A stretch of DNA of 64,000 nucleotides from Isoetes taiwanensis (taxonomy: Eukaryota; Streptophyta; Lycopodiopsida; Isoetales; Isoetaceae). The position numbers and the translations under genes are program-made. This document shows, in pieces, positions 45,874 through 56,965 of the stretch; within the stretch, counting starts at the first letter, position 1; each line of letters begins with the position of its first letter. Below the pieces are notes generated by a model that worked only from the letters and a program-made list of their open reading frames with translations, searched no databases and was not told where the DNA came from. The stretch is from contig JAJEKV010000038.1 of NCBI GenBank assembly GCA_021234155.1, positions 10,745,190 through 10,809,189 of the forward strand, in the 5' to 3' direction.

Positions 45874-46985
45874 GGAGCATGTCAGATGAGCAAAATGGAG
45901 CCAAGGAAGCCCAGCACAGGACATTGCCCTAGGCTCCAATGGAGGAAGATGGCCTGCCTATTGTTGCACCCTTGCAATGAGACTGTATTTGCAGAGGGCA
46001 TCATAACTGCAGTTGATCCTTTTGATAGTGTGAATGATGAAAGTCTGGGAGATGATCATCTTGGAGTTGGCATTGTGAAGCTTCTTATCCAACTTCATAC
46101 AATCATGTCGCAGGGAAGCTCTCGTGATTGCATTGTGTGCTCTGGGTTGTTGGAGTCCCAAACACAGTTGAGATGGCCAATTAGATATATTACACACAAG
46201 AGTGGTCAAAGTTTGGAATGCCCTACTGAACAAGATACCCCAAGGCCCACCCCAGGCCATGTGGAAGATTTGGTTGTGGATGAGCATCCACTGATAACAA
46301 GGAAGAGACGCTATGTTTTTCATAAAAGGTAGCCAAGGGTGCCCAAGAGGCCTAGAAGTGACAAATATTTAGAAAGGATGGAAAGTATGGCCCCAACCAA
46401 AGAAAACCTAGAGGCAATTAGGGGACAAGAGTGTTGCAACCTAGATTGCACAGTGCAGTACAGTGTGGATGACCTCGTGCAGATAAGGTCCCAATACATT
46501 GGACAGCTTCATAAAGATAGGATTATTGTAGGAATTCCAGCTATGATGAAAACACAGGAAGGCTACTATATCAATTGGGGGGCATGAAGGTATGTATGAG
46601 AGCATTGAGATGGATTCTTGGGGTGAGCAAGTCTTCATTCTACAGATACTGGGAGCATGTTAGAAAAGGGCACAGTTTGTTCCAACATGGCAATGCACTC
46701 ACTTTGAAACCTAGAGCAAATACTCTCAAGGCCATTGCAGTCTTCGAGAGCTTTGTGAGATACATGTCTCAATCTATGCCCCACAAGTCGAAGGTGAACG
46801 AGCACGGTGTGCGAGTGGTGCAAAGGGTGTTGCCACAACACTATATCCAAAAGGAGTGCCTTAAAGAGGTCAACTCCATCCTAGAAACTATTGGAGGTAG
46901 GCCTCTTTCTCAATCACATTTCAACAAGTTACACAAGGCACCCAAAAATAAAACCAATATAGGTTTTTTCCTTGGTTATATATAG
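45874..46985 (+). pseudogene. DUF7869-type transposase-like gene, N-terminal part
   Basis: It starts after an acceptor-like CAG at 45,871-45,873; the first Met is MSKMEPRKPS. In order: a segment CNETVFAEGIITAVDPFDSV then LGDDHLGVGIVKL, a basic stretch, CCNLDCTVQYSVDDLVQIRS (Cys-containing), then after a frame change VCMRALRWILGVSKSSFYRY, a helix-turn-helix-like region. It ends near GRPLSQSHFNKL. This arrangement fits the N-terminal half of the DUF7869 proteins found in many eukaryotes, which look like mobile-element transposases. A stop at 46,330 and the frame change near 46,580 inactivate it. The continuation is most likely 60,785-62,549. Confidence 0.65.
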
Positions 46986-47500
46986 AAAACCATTCAATAA
47001 AACTAATGCAGCTTTGGGGGTTAATTTCATTAAAAACCTTATAGGGCTAATCCATGTGGTTTCCTCATGTGTTTTGTTAAGATGGTATTTTGACAAAGTA
47101 ATTATCAGTGGTTCATATATGGTATCTATTAAGGTGGTTTTTTTAACATGTTTAGTAGCAGTTCCTGGTATCCTGGTAGTAATACGCCTGCTGCTCTCTC
47201 TTTGTACTTGGGTCCCATAGGCCAGTTGGTCTCCGTGGACGATAAAATCATATTCTATTCTATTCTATTCTATTCTATGTGTGTAGTTTATTGATATGGT
47301 ATAGTATGGTGGTAAAAAGACACGGTATCATATGGTGTTTTTTATCATAGTTCTTGCAAGTGTTAAAATAAGTTGGTAAATTTCAATGGTTCTTAATGTG
47401 CTAAAATATCAATTCCAAAGCCTTCCGAAATTATTGCATCCAAACCATAATGGTATTGCATTTAAACCATTCCATAGAATGCAATAGTTTCTAACAAGTT
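46965..47500. other. GGTTTTT-type repeats and TTCTA microsatellite
   Basis: Irregular TGGTTTTTT/TATGGTT units at 46,965-47,190, then (TTCTA)n at 47,251-47,279. CAGTAATACGC-CTG-TG and TCCCATAG near 47,180-47,220 recur at about 49,725-49,760 in the same orientation, so both may be ends of one unnamed repeat. No gene is seen. Confidence 0.5.
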
Positions 47501-47512
47501 TAAAACTATAAA

Positions 47513-47755
47513 CCACTAGTGTGCTATTGTCAAACCATAATTGTTTTCACCTAGAATGCAGTGGTGTTCTGAACAAGTTAAAACTTGTAATCACTAGTGT
47601 TTTATTGCTTAGCATGTGGTGGGTTCCTAGCATGGGTAAACCACGAGTGTGCTATTGTCAAACCATAATTGTTTTCACCTAGAATGCAATGGTTTTCTTA
47701 ACAAGTTGAAACTTGTAAATCACTAGTGTTTTATTGCTTAGCATGTAGTGGGTTC
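47513..47755. repeat. 128-bp imperfect tandem duplication
   Basis: The unit beginning CCACTAGTGTGCTATTGTCA is repeated from 47,641 as CCACGAGTGTGCTATTGTCA. The two copies differ by a few substitutions and indels. Confidence 0.9.
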
Positions 47756-48903
47756 AGCGCGGGTTCTTCGTGCAATCATTTCTTAAGTCTTTATTATTGT
47801 TGGTTATGGTCTTTGCTATGTGGCAACATGACATTTTCTAAAATACAAAAGTTCAAAGTGCAACCCATAAAAATATCCTCAATGTGAAACAATATTTTTA
47901 GTAATAAAATAGAGCTCAGAGGATTGGAACCTCAGGTAAACCACTATCCCAAAAAGATAGCACTATGGTCTCTGGAAATTATTTTCCTCCTAACTCTAAT
48001 GGATAAAATGCATGAACGACTTCATGCTTTAGATGCTCAAATTCAAACCAGAGTTCTGGTAAGTTCTGATACAAAAGAAACAAGAGCAAGATCGTGTTCA
48101 GAATGTGAACATAGAGATGAAATCTGATATGATGGTTGATACTTTGTAAAACCTGATATAGAAGCTAGGCTTGCTCCAGGTTTATAGTATTCAAGAAAAT
48201 CAATCTGCCATGGAGAAAACCAACTTAAATCCATCAGACAACATATAAATTGAGATGTAAAACATTGTGCATAGTAATTGGCCCTCCACTTTGAGCCTCT
48301 GGCAGTACAGAAGAAGTCTTATTCAGCAGTGATAACAGATTCAAACTCTTATTCAGGAAGAGAATCTATGGCATTACCTTCTTTGGTACTGGACTCTGTT
48401 TATGCACCTGTATTTGAAGCTCAATTTGCAAAGTCGCTACATCCAATGCTACATGAAACATAGAAAATAACATGCCTTAAAATACATAAAACTATGGCAC
48501 CCATGCAAATCAAGCACCAGACATGCTGCTTTTACCAATCTGATTGTAGCAATCTCTGAGTTTCATTTGCAGAGAGGAGGGCCTTGCAAATCTAAGTTTT
48601 TATTTTTGGCTCGTCCTTCCGAATAACCTTTTTAAATGCTGAAACAAAACATGAGAGACAAAAAACCTTTCCAAAATATTAAGAAGTTGCTTTGTCTAAA
48701 GCCTTTGGACCAATATCAAAATAAAGAGGCTTAACAATCTACTATTGGTATAAACACACAAGAATAAGGGTGTTAAGATTACCACAGACTTTTGCTTTCC
48801 TCCATATTTTAGCCTCTCATACTTCCTTTGACAATTAAAAATAAATTCATACAAATATCCCTGTGCTCCACTTCCTGGGCTACCAGACTCTTTCTTGTCA
48901 CTT
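47756..48903. other. AT-rich DNA, no gene recognised
   Basis: Two + strand open frames (47,924-48,127 and 48,278-48,463) have peptide-like composition, but no domain is evident. Confidence 0.35.
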
Positions 48904-49494
48904 TTATGCCATGTTTTGAGGTCTTTCTAGGGCAATAGGAGATATAAGGCCTCCTACCACTTCCCGTGAATGCAGATGTTTTCGTGAAAACAACAATTCT
49001 CCATTTACATTAAGTGTGGCAACTAAATTTGCAAAAGTCTTACCAATCTGTCAAGGAAGTCTAAAGAAGAAAATGCAATTGTGCATAGAGCTTTCATTCT
49101 GCATTCTTTAGTATTAGATCCAATGAAACGAAAAATAGACAGATAAAGAATTAAAGACTAAACTGCCAACCTTATAAGGCTCAATAGAGTCGAAACCTAG
49201 CACGATAGTAGCTCCTGGAAGAATTAGAAAACCTAGATGAGAATTTGCATCCGTGCACCTACAAATTAAGAAAAAACATCCTTACGGTCCTCAAATCTAG
49301 CATTAACATGGGATCTTTCGACGGGAAGGCTCACCGTAGTCCAACAGATCCCTCTCACTACCACGGCCTGGACACAGAGCTCCATCTTCAACCCCATAGT
49401 TGCTCGCAGCTTGTGCCAGAACCCTAAGCCGAATTGAATGTTTCACCTCTACGCTTTCTGGAAAAACCCTAACCCTACTGTAGACAAATCGCAC
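48904..49494 (-). CDS. Candidate small three-exon gene, unassigned
   Basis: Exon candidates 49,494-49,335, 49,214-49,171 and 49,047-48,904 join in frame through canonical GT-AG sites: CTACG/GTGAG, CCAG/GAGC, AAG/GTTGG and ACAG/ATTG. The product would be about 115 residues beginning MRFVYSRVRVFPESVEVKHS, with ATIVLGFDSIEPYK in the middle and ending SPIALERPQNMA. I recognise no family. Exons this short can appear open by chance, and a competing frame (MGLKMELCVQAVVVRGICW) overlaps exon 1. Low confidence. Confidence 0.25.
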
Positions 49495-49559
49495 CCTTCT
49501 TTGCGCTACAACGGCGGCGTGTGCGTAGAAATTTTGCCTAGATCTGGCAAAGTTGAGGA

Positions 49560-51139
49560 ATTATAAATAATAGTGCTATTATTTTCACATACATTGCCTG
49601 GCTATTATGCAAATTTCTAGGCAACCTTAAATTGAATCCCTTGTTCTACTATAAATTATATCGTTCTTTCCTATCACTGTTCCCCTAAAAACTCTTTTGG
49701 GCAGGGGTTTTTTTACTCGAACAGTAATACGCTTGTTGCGCCTCCTTTTGTCCCATAGAAACTCTATTCTATTCTTTACTTAGTCCAACTAAAGGTATTT
49801 CTACCATAGGATGCCCGCCCCGCTTTCATCTTCATAAACGAATATAACAATCATATGATGTCTATTACCAGGGTTTCTTACAACGTTGATGTCCAAGTAC
49901 TTCAAGTTGGATTTAATACTCTATGCTTTTTGCCATTGCCAACATGTTTTCTATCAACATTTGTAACTTTTCAAAAGCCTCAAGTAATCATTACCCAGGA
50001 ATGGCTCATCTAGATGGAGGGTACTCATAAATGAGACACTAGATAGCATATATAAATAAATAAAATGACAAAACAATGAAATTGTTGCCACCTCGAGGGA
50101 GAATAAAGTCATTGCCATAGAAGTTTTAGCATATTAGTCATTTTAAATTCAAGCAATGCTTTAATGGAGGCATTCAGGAATGGAATACTTCAACAAGGTT
50201 TATGAAGCTCAAACTATGATCCTTTATGAATCTGATAGTCTGGACCTAGGAAAGGTGACACCAATTCCATGATAGTTGATATGTGACATATATGATATAG
50301 TTAAGAAAGACATCAACTCATGTAATTGGCATCTTCTTAAAACCCCTTTTCTTTTCTTTTTCCTTTTTTGAAGGACGTCAAATTGTAAGTCCAAGCCAAA
50401 AGATAGATACAAGTGCACATGCAAGATTAAAATTTCAGAGGGTAATCATGATCCATTGAGTAGGACCACCAGTCTATGCATAAGACAACACACTCAAATA
50501 AATCTCAAAAATCAATTGTCGCTTGGCCGGAGCAAGTGAAGAGTAGTGGTAGGCCTTAGCAATTCTATCTTGAGCGTCCTCGAGGACAGCAACACCAGGA
50601 ACCCTTAAAAAAAAACACACAATCTTCTGCGCTTCCAAATAGACCACAACAATCATCTTGACGCTAAGGGAAAGGCGGCTTCGCAACTTATTTCAAGTAT
50701 CCGGATAAATAACCAAGAGCACTTACTGACTTGTCAATGTCACATGAAAAAAAAAAAGCAGTCAAGTCTAAACTAGTTGGAAGTGATCACACAAAAAGAC
50801 ACAGTGCTCAATAGTCTCATCCCTTTGCTTGCACAGTGGGCAGAATGCTGACACTCGAGGGTCGAGTCTGTGGGCAAGCACATTAACACGAGAGCATCTA
50901 TGAAGAATCTACCACCAAAGCACAACCACTATTCTATTCTATTCTACTATAGGATGAAGCATATCCCAAGTCCAAGTCTATATACGTCTCCAACTAGGAG
51001 GCAGGAGCTGAAGCATCTTCTTAAAACTAATGAAGAAAAAACTCCAAGTTTCTCTCGAATACATATGTCTTGGTAAAATAGGCAATACCTTCAGACGTCC
51101 AAAAGATACATAAAATTGTACGCGACTATATTGAAGTAT
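49560..51139. other. AT-rich DNA, no gene recognised
   Basis: Contains TTCTATTCTATTC-type short runs (49,757 and 50,932) and no recognisable coding sequence on either strand. Confidence 0.4.
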
Positions 51140-51197
51140 AACAAGGTTTAAAATGAAACGCACTTATTTAAGAAGTGCGTTTGAAAGATTCCTTCTA
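51140..51197 (+). repeat. Terminal repeat, beta type (copy 2 left end)
   Basis: Reads AACAAGGTTTAAAATGAAAC, then a hairpin formed by ACGCACTT and AAGTGCGT, then GAAAGATTCCTT. It matches the reverse complement of 29,173-29,232 with almost no difference. Confidence 0.85.
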
Positions 51198-52299
51198 AAA
51201 ATTTACAAAATTCTAAAATACCCCTAAAAAGGACTCTTTTACTATCTTGTGTCTAAAGATTTATAAAACTGCTCATGAAAACAGACATTTTAGGAAGACT
51301 TAACATTAAGGAGAAGAACAACAAAGAAAAATATCTCATTTTAGAGGGAAAAAGGACCACTACGAAAGCCAAAGATTTATTATGGGGCAAACTCATATGA
51401 AAAAATTAGACGCTTTTGTATCTTATCCCTTAGAACGTTTATATTGGCTGTTATAGAAGACAAAAAATTTGTTATTTCACAACCATTTTGGCTAAACATC
51501 CTAATTGACCTTAAAAGACATTGGGAGACAGTTGAACAAACTGCTTGAATGAAAAATTATTGTTTTTGCATCATATGGTATTACAAATGATAATACATCC
51601 ACGAAATCATGCAGTTAGTTGAAGTTCCAACTGACGATGCCGTATAAATTTATAACAAAGGAAACGAAGTTGAAGTAGTGAAGCTCTGTGATTACATGGC
51701 CTTCTTTGTTGTTCTCGGAGATGTATTCATCATGTCTTTGGGCTTGCACAATACCAATCCACAATATAGTGATGTTGAGAAGATAGTCAAGCTCCTTGTC
51801 AATGTTGAGAGTCTTCAGCACAATTCCATCATCTCAGTAGTAAAGCATGCCATCGCACATTTCTCCACAGAGAAGTATTTGTCTATCTTGCTTTTTTTTG
51901 TCTGTTTGCAAAGAAATAGGTAAACTTTTGAGGGGTTGCTACTCCTCGCACCCCTATGGACAAACTACGTAGTTTCCTTCTCGTTGAACACATGTGTCTC
52001 CATAACATTTTGGGGTCCTTTGCCTTTAGAAGCAGTTTTTGAGCTGCCTAAAGTGAAGTTAGCATGTGTGTAGAGAAAAAAAAGTAAAAATAACAACGGG
52101 ATTCGACTAATTTATGCTCTAACATTGCATTACAAGGTCAGAGAATTTAGAACTATTTTAGAACTTTTTGAACTAAAAAACTAAGAAAACTGCATAAAAT
52201 TATCCCTTGAGTGTGTTATTTCAACAGTATTAAGTTGCAAAAACCTTTGGGAGCAAGAAAGACCCCACAAGATTTTGCACAATATAAACTTATACTCCT

Positions 52300-52560
52300 G
52301 GACTACATATTTTATGTATATATATATCTATATATATCTTATACATGTTAATATATATATATATTCAATATATATACGTTCACATATTTGTATATATAAA
52401 AAAAAAAACGGTATAAATTTATACCGCAGGAAGTCTCGCGGTATAGATTTATACCGCAAGACTTCTATTTTTTTTAGGATATATATATGTAAATATATAT
52501 GTTATATATATATTATATATTTTATATAATATACATATATATATATATATCTTTGGTATA
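52300..52560. repeat. TA-rich microsatellite blocks
   Basis: Runs of TATATATA and ATATACAT flank and interrupt the palindrome array at about 52,313-52,400 and 52,475-52,550. Confidence 0.85.
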
Positions 52561-52790
52561 AATTTATAACAGAAAACTCTTTATGGTATAAATTTATACC
52601 GCTAGATCCTCTTGCGGTATAAATTTATACCGCCGAGTCCTTTTTGTCAGTATAAATTTATAATTTCGAAGTTCTTTTGTTGTATAAATCTATACCGCTC
52701 AAGTCTTCTTGCGGTATAAATTTATACCGTGCGAACTCTCTAGCATACTATGTCCACATATTACTATCTATTAAGGTATAAATTTATACC
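52410..52790. repeat. Palindrome array 4 (9 units)
   Basis: Nine copies of GGTATAAATTTATACC or one- to three-base variants occur, starting at 52,410, 52,440, 52,555, 52,585, 52,616, 52,649, 52,681, 52,713 and 52,775. Adjacent spacing is 30-33 bp, close to three helical turns. Spacers here resemble one another (AAGTCTTCTTGC-like), unlike array 1. Confidence 0.95.
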
Positions 52791-53039
52791 ATCTTGAAAT
52801 TTATTTGGAAGAAACTAAAGACTACAGAGAACAAATAAATTACAAAGTTTAAAAAGTCGATTGGATACATACGCCGCCATCGCAGATACGTAAGTCTATA
52901 GCAAATTTGGAGGAGCAAATAAGAGCAAGTGTATAAAGCAAAAGCGCCAAGCATCTTCGACTTCACCTCGCGTGTGAGGCATACTTTAAGGTGACAATAT
53001 TTGCTTCATTGAGGCAATATCAAAATGTGTTGCATTTTT

Positions 53040-53389
53040 TGCAATTTTGTTCATAATTTTGTAGTGAATTTATAAACTTTGAACTAAATACGTTTTTGGG
53101 CACTCTTAGCGCTTGCTGTTTTTTTTCAATGTCTATTTTGTTTTGTCCTTAAAAATATTACTATTTCTCAAACCAAACTAGGGGGTCAAAAAATGGTACC
53201 AAACAATTTTGAATGGAAGCTGAGTTCAAATTCCCCTCCAAAAATGGTGCCTAAAATATTCAAATTGTCACACTTGTCACAAATATACCAAGAAAAGGGC
53301 ATTTTTTAAGGGAATTTTAGGGAATCTTTCAAAGATTCCTTTTGAAGTGCGTTTGCAGCAAATAAGTGCGTTTCATTTTAAACTTTGTT
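53040..53389 (-). repeat. Terminal repeat, alpha type (copy 2 right end)
   Basis: The reverse complement aligns with 20,482-20,830, including GAATCTTTGAAAGATTCCCT, GTGACAATTTG and TACAAAATTATGAACAAAAT. Confidence 0.8.
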
Positions 53390-53797
53390 GTATGTAATCG
53401 TTGAAAAGATTATAATCCAATCTCATGTCACAATAACACAATAACATGTATCATGTTCACTTTCAAGTGGTTTTTTACTTTCATGTGATTTATAAGATCA
53501 TACCATTTGCCATATTTTGCTCCATTTTTTCTAGATAAAAAAAGAAAGAAGTAGAGACATATATGGATCATTGTAGTTTCAGAAGAGGGGATAAGTCTCG
53601 TTGTTTGGTTTTGAATGCTATAAGCACATATTAGATCTTAGATCTGAATGTTAACACATATTAGATCAAATGATCATAGTAATATACAAAATGAGACTGT
53701 CAAACCATACATATTTTTGAGGAACCATCACTACATGTGGATTTTTTTAAGAGATTGTGTGAAAGACCATATTGTGGTTTCTTACTAATTAATTATA

Positions 53798-53825
53798 CTA
53801 GTTATGGTGCCCGGCGTTGCCGGGC
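53798..53825 (-). mobile_element. Probable Helitron 3' terminus
   Basis: Read on the minus strand, a GC-rich hairpin GCCCGGCAACGCCGGGC is followed after seven bases by CTAG and then T. A short hairpin just upstream of a CTRR end, inserted before T, is the hallmark of a Helitron 3' end. The body would lie to the right on the + coordinates. The 5' end (TC preceded by A) was not identified, and no Rep/helicase coding was seen. Confidence 0.55.
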
Positions 53826-55745
53826 TTTAGTAACAATTTGAAGAGGTAATAATGTTTGTGGCTAGTCGGTATAGGTTGAAATCCTATGATGTGGTTGATC
53901 TTGGTTGGTCAAGATTTCGTAGTGGTTTATTAATGGCTAGTTTTTTGTTCAAGGATTTCCCAATTAATATTTGTCATGTTGCTATTTGATTTGATATTGT
54001 TTTTTCATTTTGTGTTGTTATTATCTGCACAATCAATTCATAAAATGTAGTGGCATTTAAGCTATAGCAATTAAAGAGGATGCTACAACATAAATAATGT
54101 GTCGTGGAAGGGGCAATCATTTAAGGTGGTTATTTGTTGGAAAATAAATGACTTCAGCATTTGTATTTGTTGAGAGATATCGAAATCACACATCAACAAA
54201 ATTTCATACATGAGCAACAACTCCCTAGCTATGAAACTGGGTTGAAAAGCATTGTGCCCTCCAGGTGGTATTTTTGTGTAGCAGAGTAAAAAAAACCATC
54301 AACAAAACATTGTGTGCGCTAATGTTTTAGAATGTTAGACAAACATCTATGCCATTTCATTTTGAGAACATTCCATCATCTAGTCCCTTACATCCATTTA
54401 TCCTTCCATCAATTAAATGTACTTCATGCTTCAGACACAACAAATCCATTCATCTATATTTTCAGCACGAAGTATCAATGTGTTACCATGTACTGGATGC
54501 ATCAAGTGCTTTCAACCATATCCAATCTACTATATCCAAACTATTATCAAATGAAGCACTAACTATCAATCACTTTTTGCTTAAAACTAGGATTTATGCC
54601 TAGCATCATGACTTTGTCTCAAACATATATCCTCTCAAAACAATTTATATTTTACTCCCTTTTGTTGGCATTCATCTTTTTTGACTAACATATTAGAATT
54701 TTGAAGCTCTGCAATTTTGTAATTTGCTTTAGAAATATTGCAATCTACCTTTTCAAATACTATATAGTATAACTTCACTATGTCGAAACTCCTCAATTCC
54801 AATTGCTATAGATACTGCAAAATTAGAAGACATTATTGGATTTCCCTAGTTAATCTATAATATTATTGCAGTTCTTGCAGATCAATAGAGCTCACCTACT
54901 CCATAGAATTGTAGTAAGAACTCTCATACATTTACAATCCATTCAAAAGTCCATGTGGAACATCATTGGATGCTTGAAAAATTCCTTTGCCATGGTTCAC
55001 ACTTTGGAAGTTAAATTTGTAATGATATAAAGCTGCAAGATTGAAAAGTTCAATGCATCCAGAGCAAACAAATGTGGAAAGAGACATAAGCCATTGATAT
55101 TGAGGTCCTGCATAAATATTTATGGAGAGTTTGCCATGTTCATCTTTAAAAACAACATGTTGTCCTCTTGAAAATGCTACAACAAAGATATAAACAGAAC
55201 TACGTACACGATTTAGCAAGTCTACAGCGAAGTCAAAGGGAAAGACAGAAGATAATCATTTAGACTTGATGCTCAAAGACTATAACTACAATAATTCAAA
55301 AGAATGGATGCTTCTTATCAAAGGAGTCTAGTGCGGCTAGTAGGAGCTGAAAGTTTTGAAACGCAATTTGAACATAAAATATCATGACACATGTATTCAA
55401 GCCGTAGCAACTCTGCATCGGAGTTCTCAATAGCACTTCCCAGATACGACCAGTATTTTCTTGTGGCAACACAATTGTGGAACGAATCTTTTAATAACCT
55501 AGTAAGAAACACATCTGGAGCAAGTAGAGGCCCCACTTTAAGAGTGGCATATAAATCTACTTATTAAATTTACACCGCCGTCATTAGAGTGGTTGTGGAG
55601 CCATACCACATAGTTCTTGCAATAACAAAAACTGCAAAAAATGCAGCAACAATACTGTTGAATCTAACAGCTCTCAACATCTTCGCTGCTCCAATTATCC
55701 TTTAAACAACCAGTACAGATGCGTAGCAATTTATTTTCCTTTCCA
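53826..55745. other. AT-rich DNA, no gene recognised
   Basis: May include the body of the Helitron ending at 53,798. Open frames reach at most 95 codons (54,932-55,219 minus) without any recognised domain. Confidence 0.35.
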
Positions 55746-56520
55746 GCATTGTGGCACTCTTGTTTTGGACATGATTCAATACGATCACGGTTATTTTGAA
55801 ACATAAGGGGAATCCAACTATAAGCATATGGATTTAGCCAATGGCTGCACTGCAAACAGCAGAGAAAAGAGGAATTCAAATCGTGATGTCACTGCTGCTC
55901 AGTTATAATGCTCATAAGCAGATGGAAACCGACTGGGCAGCATTGTGGCACTCTTGTTTTGGACATGATTCAACACGATCACGGTTATTTTGAAACATAA
56001 GGGGAATCCAACTATAAGCATATGGATTTAACCAATGGCTGCACTGCAAACAGCAGAGAAAAGAGGAATTCAAATCGTGATGTCACTGCTGCTCAGTTAT
56101 AATGCTCATAAGCAGATGGAAACTGACTGGGCAGCATTGTGGCACTCTTGTTTTGGACATGATTCAACACGATCACGGTTACTTTGAAACATAAGGGGAA
56201 TCCAACTATAAGCATATGGATTTAGCCAATGGCCGCGACTTTGCAAACAACGAGAAAAAGAGGAATTCAAATCGTGATGTCACTGCTGCTCAGTTATAAT
56301 GCTCATAAGCAGATGGAAACCGACTGGGCAGCATTGTGGCACTCTTGTTTTGGACATGATTCAACACGCTCACGATTATTTTGAAACATAAGGGGAATCC
56401 AACTATAAGCATATGGATTTAGCCAATGGCTGCACTGCAAACAGCAGAGAAAAGAGGAATTCAAATCGTGATGTCACTGCTGCTCAATTATAATGCTCAT
56501 AAGCAGATGGAAACCGACTG
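55746..56520. repeat. Tandem repeat, four 194-197-bp units
   Basis: Units begin GCATTGTGGCACTCTTGTTT at 55,746, 55,940, 56,134 and 56,331. Unit 3 has a small internal change (GGCCGCGACTTTGCAAACAA). Copies are more than about 95% alike by eye. The array ends at GAAACCGACTGG (56,520). Confidence 0.95.
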
Positions 56521-56804
56521 GCCATATAGGATTTCCTCATGGAACCAACTGATTGCTTTCCAAAAACCTCTGTGGCATGGACAACATGTTTTCCATGTAG
56601 ACCTATTGAATATGTAGCACAATAACAGGGGGTTACTTTTAGATTTTGATACGCTTTTTCACATGGTTTTTCTATGATTTCGTTGTTGTATTCGTTGCGA
56701 TGTACTAAATAGTATTTCTAGAGTGCACCCTTTATGGGCCGTTGATTTTCGTTGGTTGGAACAATCCGAGGGTTGTTGTCTTTCTCTGCATGTGTTTGTG
56801 CATG

Positions 56805-56965
56805 AACACTGCGCATGTGTATGCATGTGCATGTGCACATGCATGTGCATGTGTGTGCATGTGCATGTTCATGTGTATCTGCATGTATATGCATGTGCAT
56901 GTGTATTGTGCATGTGCATGTGCATGTGTGCATGTGTGTGCATGTGTGCATATGCATGTGTACTT
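56805..56965. repeat. TGCATG/CATGTG microsatellite
   Basis: Alternating purine-pyrimidine sequence of CATGTG and TGCATG units. It creates spurious Cys/His/Met-rich open frames on both strands. Confidence 0.95.

Larger units (their letters stand above)
51140..53389 (-). mobile_element. TIR element with palindrome array, copy 2 (2.25 kb)
   Basis: A beta-type terminus on the left (51,140-51,197) and an alpha-type terminus on the right (about 53,040-53,389) mean this copy is inverted relative to 20,482-29,232. GTAT flanks both ends (51,136-51,139 and 53,390-53,393) and is a candidate 4-bp target duplication. The interior has one array of nine palindromes and AT-rich microsatellite. With no coding capacity, it looks like a non-autonomous deletion derivative. 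A solitary motif lies at 51,641-51,655. Confidence 0.8.
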
